Origin: Pseudaminobacter soli (ex Li et al. 2025)
Lineage (GTDB): Bacteria; Pseudomonadota; Alphaproteobacteria; Rhizobiales; Rhizobiaceae
Direction of reading: 5' to 3'
Assembly (NCBI RefSeq): GCF_003012705.1
Contig: NZ_PXYL01000008.1
Coordinates: 62,001 to 126,000, forward strand
DNA: 64,000 nucleotides
The notes beneath the pieces were generated by a model, which saw only the letters and a program-made list of their open reading frames with translations, was not told where the DNA came from and ran no database searches. The translations under genes and the position numbers were made by a program. Of this stretch, positions 17,645 through 25,939 are shown piece after piece. Position 1 is the stretch's first letter. Each line of letters opens with the position of its first letter.

Positions 17645-19219
17645 ATGGCTAGTACCAATGTTGTAAACTTGGATGCTCTCATTCGTCGCGCTGATCTGGC
17701 TGCGCCGGGCGAATTGGGTGAAGATATCAATGCGATGTCGATAATGGGCCTCGAGCCGAAGGGGCTCCTGTACCCAGCTCTGCGGAAACCAGACTTCCAA
17801 CGCGAAACGGCTAATTGGGGCCCCGAGCAGATAGCCGATCTAATAAGTACATTTGCACGACGAGATCTGATTCCTGCTGTGATCTTATGGCGGGCGGGGA
17901 AGGATGTCTTTGTCATTGATGGGGCACATCGCCTAAGTGCTCTTATCGCTTGGGTTCATAATGACTACGGTGATGGCGAGGTTTCTAGGCGTTTCTTCCA
18001 GAACTCAGTACCTGATGAGCAGATTAGAGCTGCGAAGAAAGCGCGAGATCTCGTAAACGCGGCTGTCGGCTCCTATGATGATCACAAAATGGCGATAGAC
18101 TTCCCTCAGAATTCACGCCCTGATGTAGTGGAGCGAGCGGCGCGGATAGGTTGGCAGGAAATACCTGCTCAATGGATACGCAATGCCGACCATGACAAAG
18201 CGGAGAAGTCATTCTTTCGGATCAATCAAGGTGGAACAAAAATTGATCCAGTTGAAAGAAGAATACTGAGTTCGAGGCGTTCTGCGACTGCGCTAGCGGC
18301 TAGGGCTATACTTCGTGGAGGAACTGGCCATAACTACTGGCAGGCTTTTGATGCCGAAATACGTGCAAAAATTGAGGATCTCAGTAGAGAAATACATAAT
18401 TTACTGTTTGAGCCAAATTTAAACCTGCCAATCAAGACACTTGATTTGCCTGTCGCTGGCCAGGGTTATGGTCCCAAAACGCTGCCGTTTGTCTTCGATC
18501 TAGTGAACCTAGTGAATCGTGTTCAAGCCAAGGATTCTAGCCATAAAAATGCCGTCGATGATGCTGATCTGGCGGAGGATAAAAACGGAGAAAAGACTCT
18601 CGAATATCTGACGGCCGTGCGCAGAGTCCTTTGGAGGATATGCTCAGTGCACCCATCCTCACTTGGCCTTCATCCGGCCTTGTATTTTTACTCTAGGGGA
18701 GGGTTGTTCCAGCCGGTAGCTCTTTTAAGCTACGTTTCTTTATTCTCCGATTGGGACACTGACGATTTCATAAAATTTACATCGGTAAGGGCCAAATTTG
18801 AAGAATTTATAGTCATAAATAGAGGTATTACGGAGGCGGTCCGACGCCTCGGTAGTGGTGCGCGAAGTCGCCCTCGTATCAAGGCACTATATCGAAAGAT
18901 CATCAATTCTCTTGCCGAAGGTATGAGTGTTGCTGAGGTGCAATCGATTCTTGCTAGCGATCCAAGTTTCGATTTCTTTGTGGCGGCTATGCCGTCTGGA
19001 AGCCTATTTGATGACACGACATTTTCGCGGGAAGTGAAGGGGGCGGCTTATATACGAGATGCACTTCCTTCTGCACCAAAATGCCCCACCTGTGGTGGAA
19101 TGATGCATCGGAATGCGATGCAGGTCGGACATAAGCGCGCGCGCCGTGACGGTGGAACTGGCGACCTTGCAAATGCGTTTATGCAGCACCCATTCTGCAA
19201 CAGCACGGTAGAGAATTGA
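17645..19219 (+). CDS. DUF262-like/HNH nuclease fusion, candidate stand-alone restriction factor
   Basis: The 524-residue protein looks like a DUF262 (ParB/sulfiredoxin-fold) domain joined to an HNH-type nuclease. Near residues 55-100 it has FQRETANW, LISTFARRDLIPAVILW and VIDGAHRLSALIAW, the last a variant of the DGQQR motif. FFRINQGGTKIDPVE near residue 197 matches the 'F.RIN.GG..L...E' segment of that family. The last 50 residues hold CPTCGG, then VGHKRARRDGGTGD, a conserved Asn (LANAF) and FCN, the layout of a zinc-supported HNH site. GmrSD and BrxU, which combine DUF262 with DUF1524 nuclease, restrict modified phage DNA; kinship is inferred. Codon use is much more AT-rich than in neighbours, which points to horizontal transfer. 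No methylase or partner gene is adjacent. Confidence 0.75.
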   Translation: MASTNVVNLDALIRRADLAAPGELGEDINAMSIMGLEPKGLLYPALRKPDFQRETANWGPEQIADLISTFARRDLIPAVILWRAGKDVFVIDGAHRLSALIAWVHNDYGDGEVSRRFFQNSVPDEQIRAAKKARDLVNAAVGSYDDHKMAIDFPQNSRPDVVERAARIGWQEIPAQWIRNADHDKAEKSFFRINQGGTKIDPVERRILSSRRSATALAARAILRGGTGHNYWQAFDAEIRAKIEDLSREIHNLLFEPNLNLPIKTLDLPVAGQGYGPKTLPFVFDLVNLVNRVQAKDSSHKNAVDDADLAEDKNGEKTLEYLTAVRRVLWRICSVHPSSLGLHPALYFYSRGGLFQPVALLSYVSLFSDWDTDDFIKFTSVRAKFEEFIVINRGITEAVRRLGSGARSRPRIKALYRKIINSLAEGMSVAEVQSILASDPSFDFFVAAMPSGSLFDDTTFSREVKGAAYIRDALPSAPKCPTCGGMMHRNAMQVGHKRARRDGGTGDLANAFMQHPFCNSTVEN

Positions 19220-19362
19220 CTGGGCGGCATCCGCAAGGTTCCCTAGCGGCTGCTTCTGTTACCACGGCGGCAAAAGCACTACCGTTGAATGGCGTAGATA
19301 ACGGGGTCGAATTCTAGGTGACATCTCGGCCGACTCCCCTGTGGGCCGTTGGCCGAACTTTT

Positions 19363-19391
19363 CTTGCTCCATGGGCTGAACAACGCTATAT
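19363..19391 (+). promoter_or_regulatory. Putative sigma-70-type promoter of trcR
   Basis: CTTGCT at 19363-19368 and CTATAT at 19386-19391 are 17 bases apart and lie 79 bases upstream of the trcR ATG, after a gap with no other gene. Called by eye. Confidence 0.4.
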
Positions 19392-19469
19392 AAAGCGTGA
19401 TTTCCCATTTTCGGTGGTTCGATCCACCGCCCGCGCAAGGGACGCGGGCGAACGAAAGGATATTAACTG

Positions 19470-20183
19470 ATGGCCAATACGCTTCTGATGCCCAAGGCGA
19501 CTGCCGTCTGGCTGGTCGACAATACTGCGCTGTCGTTCGACCAGATCGCCCAGTTCTGCGGCTTGCACCCGCTCGAGGTGAAGGCGATTGCCGACGGCGA
19601 ATCCGCGCAGGGCATCAAGGGCATGGACCCGGTCATCACCGGCCAGCTCTCCCGCGAGGAGATCGCCCGCGGCGAGCGCGACATCAACCATCGCCTAAAA
19701 CTTTCCGAGCCGAAGGTGCGCGTGCCCGAGAGCAAGCGCAAGGGCCCGCGCTACACGCCGCTTTCCAAGCGCCAGGACCGCCCCAACGCCATTTTGTGGC
19801 TGGTGCGGAACCATCCCGAGCTCAAGGACGCGCAGATCTCGCGCCTGGTCGGCACCACCAAGTCGACCATCGAGCAGATCCGCGAGCGCAAGCACTGGAA
19901 CTCGGCCAATTTGGCGCCGATGGACCCGGTGACGCTCGGCCTCTGCTCGCAGATCGACCTCGACATCGAAGTGCAGCGCGCCTCGCACAACCGCCCGCCG
20001 GCAGCACCCACCGGCGACACGCTGCTGCCCGCCTCGCTGACCGAGCGGCTGGAGCCGGCGGCCGAAGGCCACCACGAGGAGGAAGAGAAGGAACTCGACG
20101 CCAATGCGGTGTTCGCAAAACTCTCCTCGCTCAAGTCCAAGCACGAGGACGACGAGGACGAGGACGATCATCACCGCCACTGA
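19470..20183 (+). CDS. trcR: Cell-cycle transcriptional regulator TrcR (DUF1013)
   Basis: This 237-residue protein has the DUF1013 pattern: an N-terminal MPKATAVWLVDNTALSFDQI, GIKGMDPVITGQLSREEI, and a helix-turn-helix-like part DAQISRLVGTTKSTIEQIRE near residues 120-139. The C-terminal tail is highly acidic and ends with histidines (DDEDEDDHHRH). DUF1013 proteins such as Caulobacter TrcR bind RNA polymerase and influence cell-cycle transcription. The gene is monocistronic, with its own promoter and a strong terminator. Confidence 0.85.
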   Translation: MANTLLMPKATAVWLVDNTALSFDQIAQFCGLHPLEVKAIADGESAQGIKGMDPVITGQLSREEIARGERDINHRLKLSEPKVRVPESKRKGPRYTPLSKRQDRPNAILWLVRNHPELKDAQISRLVGTTKSTIEQIRERKHWNSANLAPMDPVTLGLCSQIDLDIEVQRASHNRPPAAPTGDTLLPASLTERLEPAAEGHHEEEEKELDANAVFAKLSSLKSKHEDDEDEDDHHRH

Positions 20184-20214
20184 GCGCGTCGGCCTCTGGG
20201 CATAGATCGGGAGT

Positions 20215-20248
20215 CTGCATTCCATCGGGATGCAGGCTCTTTTCTTTT
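20215..20248 (+). terminator. Intrinsic terminator of trcR
   Basis: A perfect 9-bp stem (CTGCATTCC/GGGATGCAG, loop ATC) is followed by GCTCTTTTCTTTT, 30 bases past the trcR stop. Confidence 0.8.
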
Positions 20249-20271
20249 GTGGCGCGGTTTTTTGCCGGCGG

Positions 20272-21765
20272 TCAGGCCGGGCGGGTGCGTGCTTCCCGCG
20301 ACGTCGTGCGCCTGATGGCGAAGGCGCTGGCGAGGATCAGCACGGTTGCCACCACCAGCACGGCGACGAAAGCCTGGTCGAAGGCCGCGCGGCCGAGCGA
20401 AACCAGCATGGCTGCGGCGTCCGGCGGCAGCTTTTCGGAGGCGAGCAGCGCTTCGTCCAGGCTGTCGCGCACGGTGGCGGGTACATCGAGGTTGGCGGGC
20501 GGCGTGAACGAGGCGCCATAGACGGCGGTGAGCACGCTGCCGAGTACGGCAATGCCGATGGCGCCGCCAAGCTCGTAGGACACCTCTTCCACGGATGCGG
20601 CCATGCCGGCGCGGTCGATCGGGGCGTTGTCCATGATGGCGCTGGAGGCGGCCGTCATCGCCGCACCCAGGCCGAAGCCGAAGACACCAAGCATTGTAAG
20701 CTGCAGCGCGGTGGCCGCCTCATGCGCCATCGTATAGCCGGCCAGGCCTGCGCCGCCCAGCGCAAGCGACATCCACATCACCCGGCCGGGGCCGAGCCTG
20801 GGCAGCGCGATGCCGGTCAGCGGGCCGGAGACGAAGGCGGCGAGCGGGATCGGCAGGATGAACATGGCCGCCTCGAGCGGCGAGAGCCCGATGACCAGCT
20901 GCAGGCGCTGGCTGACGGCCAGCTCGACGCCGACCAGCGAGACCGAGGCCATGAGTGCTGCCGTCACGCCGGCCGAAAAGCGGCTGTCGCGGAACAGGGC
21001 AAAATCGATGAGCGGGGCGGTGCTGCGGCGCTGGCGGCGCACGAAAAGCACAAGGGCTGCGATGCCGAGAAGTGCTGCGCCGGCGGCGAGCGCCAGCGAG
21101 GGCTCGCGCGTGGCAAGCTCCTTGATGGCGAAGGCGAGCGCGATCAACCCGACCATGATCTGCAGCGAGCCGACAAGATCCCACGGCCGGGTGGAGTGGC
21201 CCTTGTCGGCCGGCACGATAGCCGCGCCGAGCGCCACCGCCAGCAGCACCACCGGCACGTTGATGAGGAACACCGAACCCCACCAGAAATGCTCGAGCAG
21301 CACGCCGCCGATGACCGGGCCGAAGGCCGCGCCGCCCGAGGCGACGGCAGCCCAGACGCCGATGGCGATGGCGCGCTCCTTCTCGTCGGCAAAGGTGATG
21401 CGGATGATGGACAGCGTCGCCGGCATCATCATGGCTGCGCCGACTGCGAGCAGGCCCCGCGCGGCGATCAGCACGGCAGGCGTCGGCGCATAGGCGGCGG
21501 CCAGCGAGGCGATGCCGAAGACGACGAGGCCGCCCATGAACATAGGCTTGTGGCCGACGCGGTCGCCCAGCGCGCCCAGCCCCGGCAGCAGGCCGGCGAC
21601 CACGAGCGCATAGGCATTGACGATCCAGAGCTTTTGCGAGGCGGTCGCGGCTAGGTCGTGCGTCAGCGTCGGCAGTGCCGTGTAAAGCACCGTCATGTCG
21701 ACCACGATCAGGAACAGAGCGCTGGAAACGATGGCCAGCACCAGCCAGCGGTTTTGCTTCGCCAC
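20272..21765 (-). CDS. DHA2-type MFS drug exporter
   Basis: A 497-residue transporter with about 14 hydrophobic segments, the size of the EmrB/QacA/SmvA (DHA2) group of proton-driven drug exporters. The first-half motifs are VVDMTVLYTALP in helix 1, GALGDRVGHKPMF in the loop after helix 2, and helix 5 GPVIGGVLLEHFWWGSVFLINVP, the antiporter motif C. I place the start at GTG 21765 because AAGGTG lies about 7 bases upstream; a GTG at 21774 is also in frame. A divergent TetR regulator is adjacent, the usual arrangement for a drug-inducible pump. Confidence 0.87.
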   Translation of the reverse strand: MAKQNRWLVLAIVSSALFLIVVDMTVLYTALPTLTHDLAATASQKLWIVNAYALVVAGLLPGLGALGDRVGHKPMFMGGLVVFGIASLAAAYAPTPAVLIAARGLLAVGAAMMMPATLSIIRITFADEKERAIAIGVWAAVASGGAAFGPVIGGVLLEHFWWGSVFLINVPVVLLAVALGAAIVPADKGHSTRPWDLVGSLQIMVGLIALAFAIKELATREPSLALAAGAALLGIAALVLFVRRQRRSTAPLIDFALFRDSRFSAGVTAALMASVSLVGVELAVSQRLQLVIGLSPLEAAMFILPIPLAAFVSGPLTGIALPRLGPGRVMWMSLALGGAGLAGYTMAHEAATALQLTMLGVFGFGLGAAMTAASSAIMDNAPIDRAGMAASVEEVSYELGGAIGIAVLGSVLTAVYGASFTPPANLDVPATVRDSLDEALLASEKLPPDAAAMLVSLGRAAFDQAFVAVLVVATVLILASAFAIRRTTSREARTRPA

Positions 21766-21782
21766 GAAAATCACCTTACGAC

Positions 21783-21828
21783 TAGATCGCCAACGATGCG
21801 CCCTTTCGGACGCATCGTTGGCGATCTA
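21783..21828. other. Perfect 18-bp inverted repeat in the exporter/TetR intergenic region
   Basis: The arms TAGATCGCCAACGATGCG and its exact complement enclose a 10-base loop. It lies in the leader of the exporter on the minus strand, 18 bases from its start, where no gene ends, so it is not an ordinary terminator. It may be a regulatory hairpin or another short repeat. Confidence 0.6.
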
Positions 21829-21840
21829 TCTCTTTGTTTG

Positions 21841-21887
21841 AGCATCGGATTCTCCGAAAACCGGGTTCCACTTTTCGGTCCGATGCT
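21841..21887. repeat. Dispersed palindrome (third family)
   Basis: The element AGCATCGGAT-TCTCCGAAAA...TTTTCGGTCCGATGCT is palindromic over its ends and around CCGGGTTCC in the centre. I recognise it as a common rhizobial intergenic palindrome. It lies between the exporter and its regulator. Confidence 0.6.
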
Positions 21888-21913
21888 TTAATCGCATTGA
21901 ACGGCTTATATAA

Positions 21914-21925
21914 ATACGTCCGTAT
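21914..21925. promoter_or_regulatory. Candidate TetR operator
   Basis: The 12-base palindrome ATACGTCCGTAT (5-base arms around TC) lies 20 bases upstream of the tetR start, next to TATATAAA, which could be its -10 region. Small palindromes at this place are typical TetR operators; this assignment is positional. Confidence 0.45.
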
Positions 21926-21945
21926 GGATTGAAAAGAGGCGAGGC

Positions 21946-22488
21946 ATGGGACGCCGGCAGAGCATCGACCGCAACAAGGTGCTGGACGCCGCCGAAAAGG
22001 TGGTGAGCGAGCAGGGTGTAGGCGGCCTGACCATCGACGCCGTGGCCAAGGCCTGCGGCATCTCCAAGGGCGGGGTGCAATACGCCTTCGGCACCAAGGA
22101 CGACCTGATCGCGGCGATGATCGACCGCTGGGAGGCCGAGTTCGACGCTGAAGTGGCCGAGCTCGGCAAGGGCGACACTTCGGTGGAGGGCGGCGTGCGG
22201 GCGCATGCCGAGGCGACGCGCGATTTCGACGGCACGTCGGTCGATCGCGCGGCGGTGATGCTGGCGGCGCTGGTGCAGGACAAGAACAGGCTGGCCAAGA
22301 CGCGCGCCTGGTATGAGGCGCGGATGGCCCAGCTCGACAGCTCGACCGAAGAAGGCCGGCGCCTGCGGCTGGCCTTCCTTGCCAGCGAAGGCGCCTTCCT
22401 GCTGCGCAGCTTCGGCTTCATGCCGATGACGGATGAAGAGTGGCAGCAGGCGTTTGACGATATTTTACGGCTGGTGAGGAAGAAGTAG
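21946..22488 (+). CDS. TetR family repressor of the adjacent exporter
   Basis: The 180-residue protein has an N-terminal TetR helix-turn-helix: VLDAAEKVVSEQGVGGLTIDAVAKACGISKG, split over residues 11-41, followed by GGVQYAFGTKDDLIAAM. The ligand-binding C-terminal half is not diagnostic, as usual. Being divergent from a DHA2 exporter with a palindrome in between, it very likely represses both genes and lets go when it binds the pump's substrate. Confidence 0.87.
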   Translation: MGRRQSIDRNKVLDAAEKVVSEQGVGGLTIDAVAKACGISKGGVQYAFGTKDDLIAAMIDRWEAEFDAEVAELGKGDTSVEGGVRAHAEATRDFDGTSVDRAAVMLAALVQDKNRLAKTRAWYEARMAQLDSSTEEGRRLRLAFLASEGAFLLRSFGFMPMTDEEWQQAFDDILRLVRKK

Positions 22489-22677
22489 CGACCCAATCGC
22501 CTCATCGCAACGCGACGATGGGCACAATGGTTTTGGCCCGCATGGCAGTTGCGCTTATCAAAAAATTCGTCGCGGGCATGCAACTTTTCCGCGAATCTGT
22601 CACGATAGGCCCAATTTTAACAAATGCCTTTACGCGGCTTTAGAGCCGGTCGGATTAGCCAAATCCGGGGGTGAGAC

Positions 22678-23868
22678 ATGAGTCACGCGTTCCTGTCATC
22701 TGCAACTCTTCCGGGTTTGTCCGCACTGTTCTGCATCACCTTCTTTCTTCTTTGGCGTCGCCAAAGGGAAAACAGGTGCACGCTGAACTGGGCCCTGGCC
22801 TATGCCTGCGGCGTGCTGGGCTCGGTCACGGGCCTGATGCGCCTGTTCGTTGAACATGCCGCGGCAATCACCTTCGTGGGCAATGTGTTTATGCTCGGCA
22901 TGGGTTTCTTCGCGGTCCGGGGCAGCAATCTCGGCCACACCACGCAGTCGCAGGACCGGTTGATAGTTCCGATCTTCGCTGTCACGGTCATCTGCAGCCT
23001 GTGGTTCGTCGCAGTCGACCCCAGCGTGTTCTGGCGCGGCACGACGTCGAGCGTGGGTGGGGCGGCGATGTTCCTGCTGGCCACATACATCAAGCTCAAG
23101 GACGAGGACCGGGACAGGATCGACGACCTGACGGCAATCGCCTTCCTGCTCACCGCAGCGGCGCTCCTGGCCCGCCCCGCCGTCACCTATTTCCTTGAAG
23201 GTTCCCTCCAGAGCGATGCGGAATCGGCGGACTCCATCTGGTTCGTGAGCTTCCGGTCCTTCGCGGCGCTGAGCTGGCTGTCGATTGCGATATTGTTCCT
23301 GTTCCGCATCAACACCGACCGGCTCAAGGATCTCGCCTATCAGTCACTCACCGACCCGTTGACGGGCATTCTCAACCGGCGCGGTCTTCTGGGCGTGGGC
23401 GAGGGGATGGTGCAGGACGCCAGCCAGGCCAAGCCCACGACAGTCCTCGTCTGTGACATCGACCACTTCAAGAGCATCAACGACACCTATGGCCACAGGG
23501 TGGGTGACATGGTGATCCGCGACTTTGCCGAAGTGCTGAGGCGCGCGTCAGCCGATGCGGGCTATGCCGTGGGTCGCATCGGCGGCGAGGAATTCGTCGC
23601 GCTGCTGCCGGCCACCACGCTTGTGCGCGGCAGGGCGTTCGCAGATCACATCCGCACGACGTTTTTGGCACGCTTGCACAAGGGCGTTCCCGCCTCCCAT
23701 ACCGTCAGCGTCAGCATCGGTGTTGCCGAGACGATCGGGGGCGAAAGCCTCGACGCCCTGATCGATCGCGCCGACCGGGCCCTCTATCGGGCCAAGGATG
23801 GTGGACGAAACCGCGTCGAGGATTTTCCCGGGCTGAACCGGGCGCTCAAACTACCTTTGGCATCTTGA
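22678..23868 (+). CDS. Membrane diguanylate cyclase (GGDEF)
   Basis: The 396-residue protein has about six to seven N-terminal membrane helices (residues 10-215) and a C-terminal GGDEF domain (about 225-385). The active-site loop reads GGEEF near residue 303, a functional variant, and the metal-site segment is VCDIDHFKSINDTYGH near residues 259-274. It should make cyclic di-GMP from two GTP. No RxxD inhibitory site is evident five residues before GGEEF (the sequence there is YAVGRIGGEEF). No EAL domain is present. It stands alone. Confidence 0.88.
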   Translation: MSHAFLSSATLPGLSALFCITFFLLWRRQRENRCTLNWALAYACGVLGSVTGLMRLFVEHAAAITFVGNVFMLGMGFFAVRGSNLGHTTQSQDRLIVPIFAVTVICSLWFVAVDPSVFWRGTTSSVGGAAMFLLATYIKLKDEDRDRIDDLTAIAFLLTAAALLARPAVTYFLEGSLQSDAESADSIWFVSFRSFAALSWLSIAILFLFRINTDRLKDLAYQSLTDPLTGILNRRGLLGVGEGMVQDASQAKPTTVLVCDIDHFKSINDTYGHRVGDMVIRDFAEVLRRASADAGYAVGRIGGEEFVALLPATTLVRGRAFADHIRTTFLARLHKGVPASHTVSVSIGVAETIGGESLDALIDRADRALYRAKDGGRNRVEDFPGLNRALKLPLAS

Positions 23869-23892
23869 TCGGTACGGCGCTCTGCGTCTTTA

Positions 23893-23993
23893 GAGCGAGA
23901 TGACTTTTGGTTGAATCGCTATCTCGCTCCAAGCTTTTGTTCTTGAGGCATGATCTCGTCCGAAAAGTCTGCAACTTTTCGGGATCATGCCTC
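23893..23993 (+). repeat. Dispersed two-hairpin element, copy 4
   Basis: First hairpin: AGCGAGATGAC...ATCTCGCT. Spacer AAGCTTTTGTTCTTGA. Second palindrome: GGCATGATCTCGTCCGAAAA...TTTTCGGGATCATGCC. It lies exactly between the stops of the converging cyclase and GNAT genes and may terminate both. Confidence 0.8.
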
Positions 23994-24417
23994 AGTGCTC
24001 GCGCTTATACCAGAAGGCAGTGGGCAGGTGCTCCATGCCGGCGCGCTCGTAAAAGCCCACGGCTTCGGGCACCGAAACCAGGATGAGGCTGACTTTTGGG
24101 CCGAGCTGGTGGCGCGCCTCGTCCAGAAGCCCACGGCCCACACCCAGCCCCTGCGCCGAAGCGCAGACGGCCAGATCGGACAGATAGCAGGCCCAGGCGC
24201 CGTCGCTGACGCCGCGCCCGATGCCGATCAGCGGCCGCCCGGGGAGGCTGAGCCGCGCCGTCACCAACAGGTTGGCGCCGCTCAGCATCTGTTGCAGACG
24301 CTGTTCGTCATCGACCGGCCGATAAGCGCCGAGGCCCGATTCCACCAGCACGCGGCGAAACTCGGCGACGTCGAGATCAGGCTCGCTGGCGTAGATGATG
24401 TCTGGGCGTTCGGTCAT
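23992..24417 (-). CDS. GNAT family N-acetyltransferase
   Basis: A 141-residue GNAT enzyme. The acetyl-CoA loop QGLGVGRGLL lies near residues 91-100 after the strand YLSDLAVCAS, and PEAVGFYERAGM is the usual C-terminal helix. The start at 24417 (MTERPD) replaces a longer frame because the extra residues are Arg-rich and unrelated to the fold. Substrate unknown. A HAD gene on the same strand ends about 95 bases upstream. Confidence 0.83.
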   Translation of the reverse strand: MTERPDIIYASEPDLDVAEFRRVLVESGLGAYRPVDDEQRLQQMLSGANLLVTARLSLPGRPLIGIGRGVSDGAWACYLSDLAVCASAQGLGVGRGLLDEARHQLGPKVSLILVSVPEAVGFYERAGMEHLPTAFWYKREH

Positions 24418-24512
24418 GGCTGGGGCGTCCCGGCGATTCGTCGGACGATTTGCGTAAGGCCTCGCGCGCCAAGCCACAACCGCCGACGGGCAAAATGGTT
24501 CGCTGTAGTCGG

Positions 24513-25127
24513 CTAAAGATAAGGTGCCAGCACGTCCGCGAGCGGGTCTTCGCCCGTCCAGTGCACGGCGTGCCAGCCGGCATCGCGGGCGGCTTCGACA
24601 TTGGGCAAAGTGTCGTCGATCAGGATCAGGTTTTCCGGCGCAAGATCGACGGAGGCCGCGACCGTGTCGAAAAAGCCGCGGTCGGGCTTTCGGTGGCCCA
24701 CCGCCGCCGAGTAGTGCACGCGGTCGACATGAGCGGAAAGGCCGAGCGTTTCGAGCAGATAGGCCGCGCGCAGATGCTCCTGGTTGGTGGCCAGATGCAT
24801 TTTCAGGCCCATGGCCCGATAGCGCTGGAATTCGGCCAGCAGGGTGGTGTCCACCCGCGCATCCTGCCCGAACCAGTAGGCGAGGAAATCGCTGGAGCTG
24901 ATGCGCGGCGCGATCTCGGCCAGAACCGGCTCGAGGCGTTCCAGAAGGCCTGCCTGGCCGGTGACGATCTCGTTCCAGTGCGGTGCGAAGAATTTCTCGT
25001 ACAGGTCGTCGGGGGAGATCTGCAGATCCTCGTGAAGCCGCGTGAACCAGCTGCGGCCGTCCTCGGAATTGGCGTGCACGAGCACGCCGTCGACGTCGAC
25101 CATCAGGGTTTTAAGGGAAGAAGCCAA
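24513..25127 (-). CDS. HAD-superfamily hydrolase
   Basis: This 204-residue protein is a subfamily IA haloacid-dehalogenase-like hydrolase. Motif I is MVDVDGVLV (nucleophile Asp), motif II is HLATNQ, motif III includes the Lys in GHRKPD, and motif IV is ILIDDTLPNVEAA. Most relatives are phosphatases. I keep a TTG start at 25127, two bases past the stop of the upstream regulator, because starting at ATG 25103 would remove the first beta strand. The close spacing suggests an operon with the WYL regulator. Confidence 0.83.
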   Translation of the reverse strand: MASSLKTLMVDVDGVLVHANSEDGRSWFTRLHEDLQISPDDLYEKFFAPHWNEIVTGQAGLLERLEPVLAEIAPRISSSDFLAYWFGQDARVDTTLLAEFQRYRAMGLKMHLATNQEHLRAAYLLETLGLSAHVDRVHYSAAVGHRKPDRGFFDTVAASVDLAPENLILIDDTLPNVEAARDAGWHAVHWTGEDPLADVLAPYL

Positions 25128-25129
25128 TC

Positions 25130-25849
25130 TCAGCCCCGCATCGAGCGGTTGGCGCCGTCGCCGGCGAACTCGTTGCGCTCGACGCGGCGGTAGAAGTCGG
25201 CGAGCTGCTTGCCGCGCTCGGGCTTGAAGATGCGGCCGACGGTGGTGACCCGCGCGATGCGGTCGATGCGGAAAGCGCGAAAATCATCGCGCATCTCGCA
25301 CCAGGCGACCAGCGTCCACACCTTGCCCCAGAACCAGAGGCCGAGCGGGCGCACGTCGCGCATGGTGCCGCGGCCGGCCTCGTCGCGATAGTCGAGCGCC
25401 AGCACGTCGCGCTTTTCGATGGAGCGCTCGATGATGTCGATGGCGTCGCGGTCGGCGTCGCTCACCACCCACATCGGCGTGTGGATCTCGGTGCGGGCGA
25501 TGCGGTCCTTTTCCGAGTCGGGCAGCACCGCGCCGATCTTGACCAGCGCCTCGTCGGCTGCGCGCGCCATTGTGGCGCCGCCGAAGGCGCGGACCATGCG
25601 GGCGCCGGCCACCAGCGCCACGATCTCGTCGCGCGTGAACATCAGCGGCGGCAGGTCAAAGCCTTCGCGCATCATGTAGCCGACGCCGGCCTCGCCATCG
25701 ATGGGCACGCCGGTCGACTGCAGGTCGGCGATGTCGCGATAGATGGTGCGCTCGGAGACTTCGAGCCACGCACCGAGCTTCTGCGCGGTGACCAGGCGGC
25801 CGCCGCGAAGGTGTTGGACGATCTGAAAGAGCCGGTCTGCGCGTCGCAT
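25130..25849 (-). CDS. YafY-type transcriptional regulator (HTH + WYL)
   Basis: A 239-residue regulator with an N-terminal winged helix (ADRLFQIVQHLRGG, LEVSERTIYRDIADLQ, residues 4-45) and a WYL-type sensor domain from about residue 135 (ALDYRDEAG, RPLGLWFWGKVWTLVAWC). A 26-base palindrome stands 52 bases upstream of its start and a near copy stands upstream of the DUF1127-like/DJ-1 genes, so it probably regulates itself and that unit. WYL domains bind small ligands; the ligand here is unknown. Confidence 0.87.
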   Translation of the reverse strand: MRRADRLFQIVQHLRGGRLVTAQKLGAWLEVSERTIYRDIADLQSTGVPIDGEAGVGYMMREGFDLPPLMFTRDEIVALVAGARMVRAFGGATMARAADEALVKIGAVLPDSEKDRIARTEIHTPMWVVSDADRDAIDIIERSIEKRDVLALDYRDEAGRGTMRDVRPLGLWFWGKVWTLVAWCEMRDDFRAFRIDRIARVTTVGRIFKPERGKQLADFYRRVERNEFAGDGANRSMRG

Positions 25850-25900
25850 GGCAATCCAACTGTCAAAGCGGGGAATCGGACCCTTGCATATTTGCACGAT

Positions 25901-25926
25901 GCTCCTGACAACATATTGTCAGGAGC
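25901..25926. promoter_or_regulatory. Palindromic operator, copy 1 (upstream of YafY-type regulator)
   Basis: The arms GCTCCTGACAA and TTGTCAGGAGC are perfect 11-base complements around CATA. The site lies 52 bases upstream of the regulator gene. Its core TCCTGACAAC-N-TGTCAGGA recurs at 26758-26779. A role as DJ-1 gene terminator is possible but would not explain the second copy. Confidence 0.65.
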
Positions 25927-25939
25927 GTTTCTGGCCAGC

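Noticed and set aside
20230-21654. A 474-codon plus-strand frame across the DHA2 exporter
   Set aside because: Shadow frame with low-complexity His/Arg/Asp/Gly composition; the exporter on the other strand is unmistakable.
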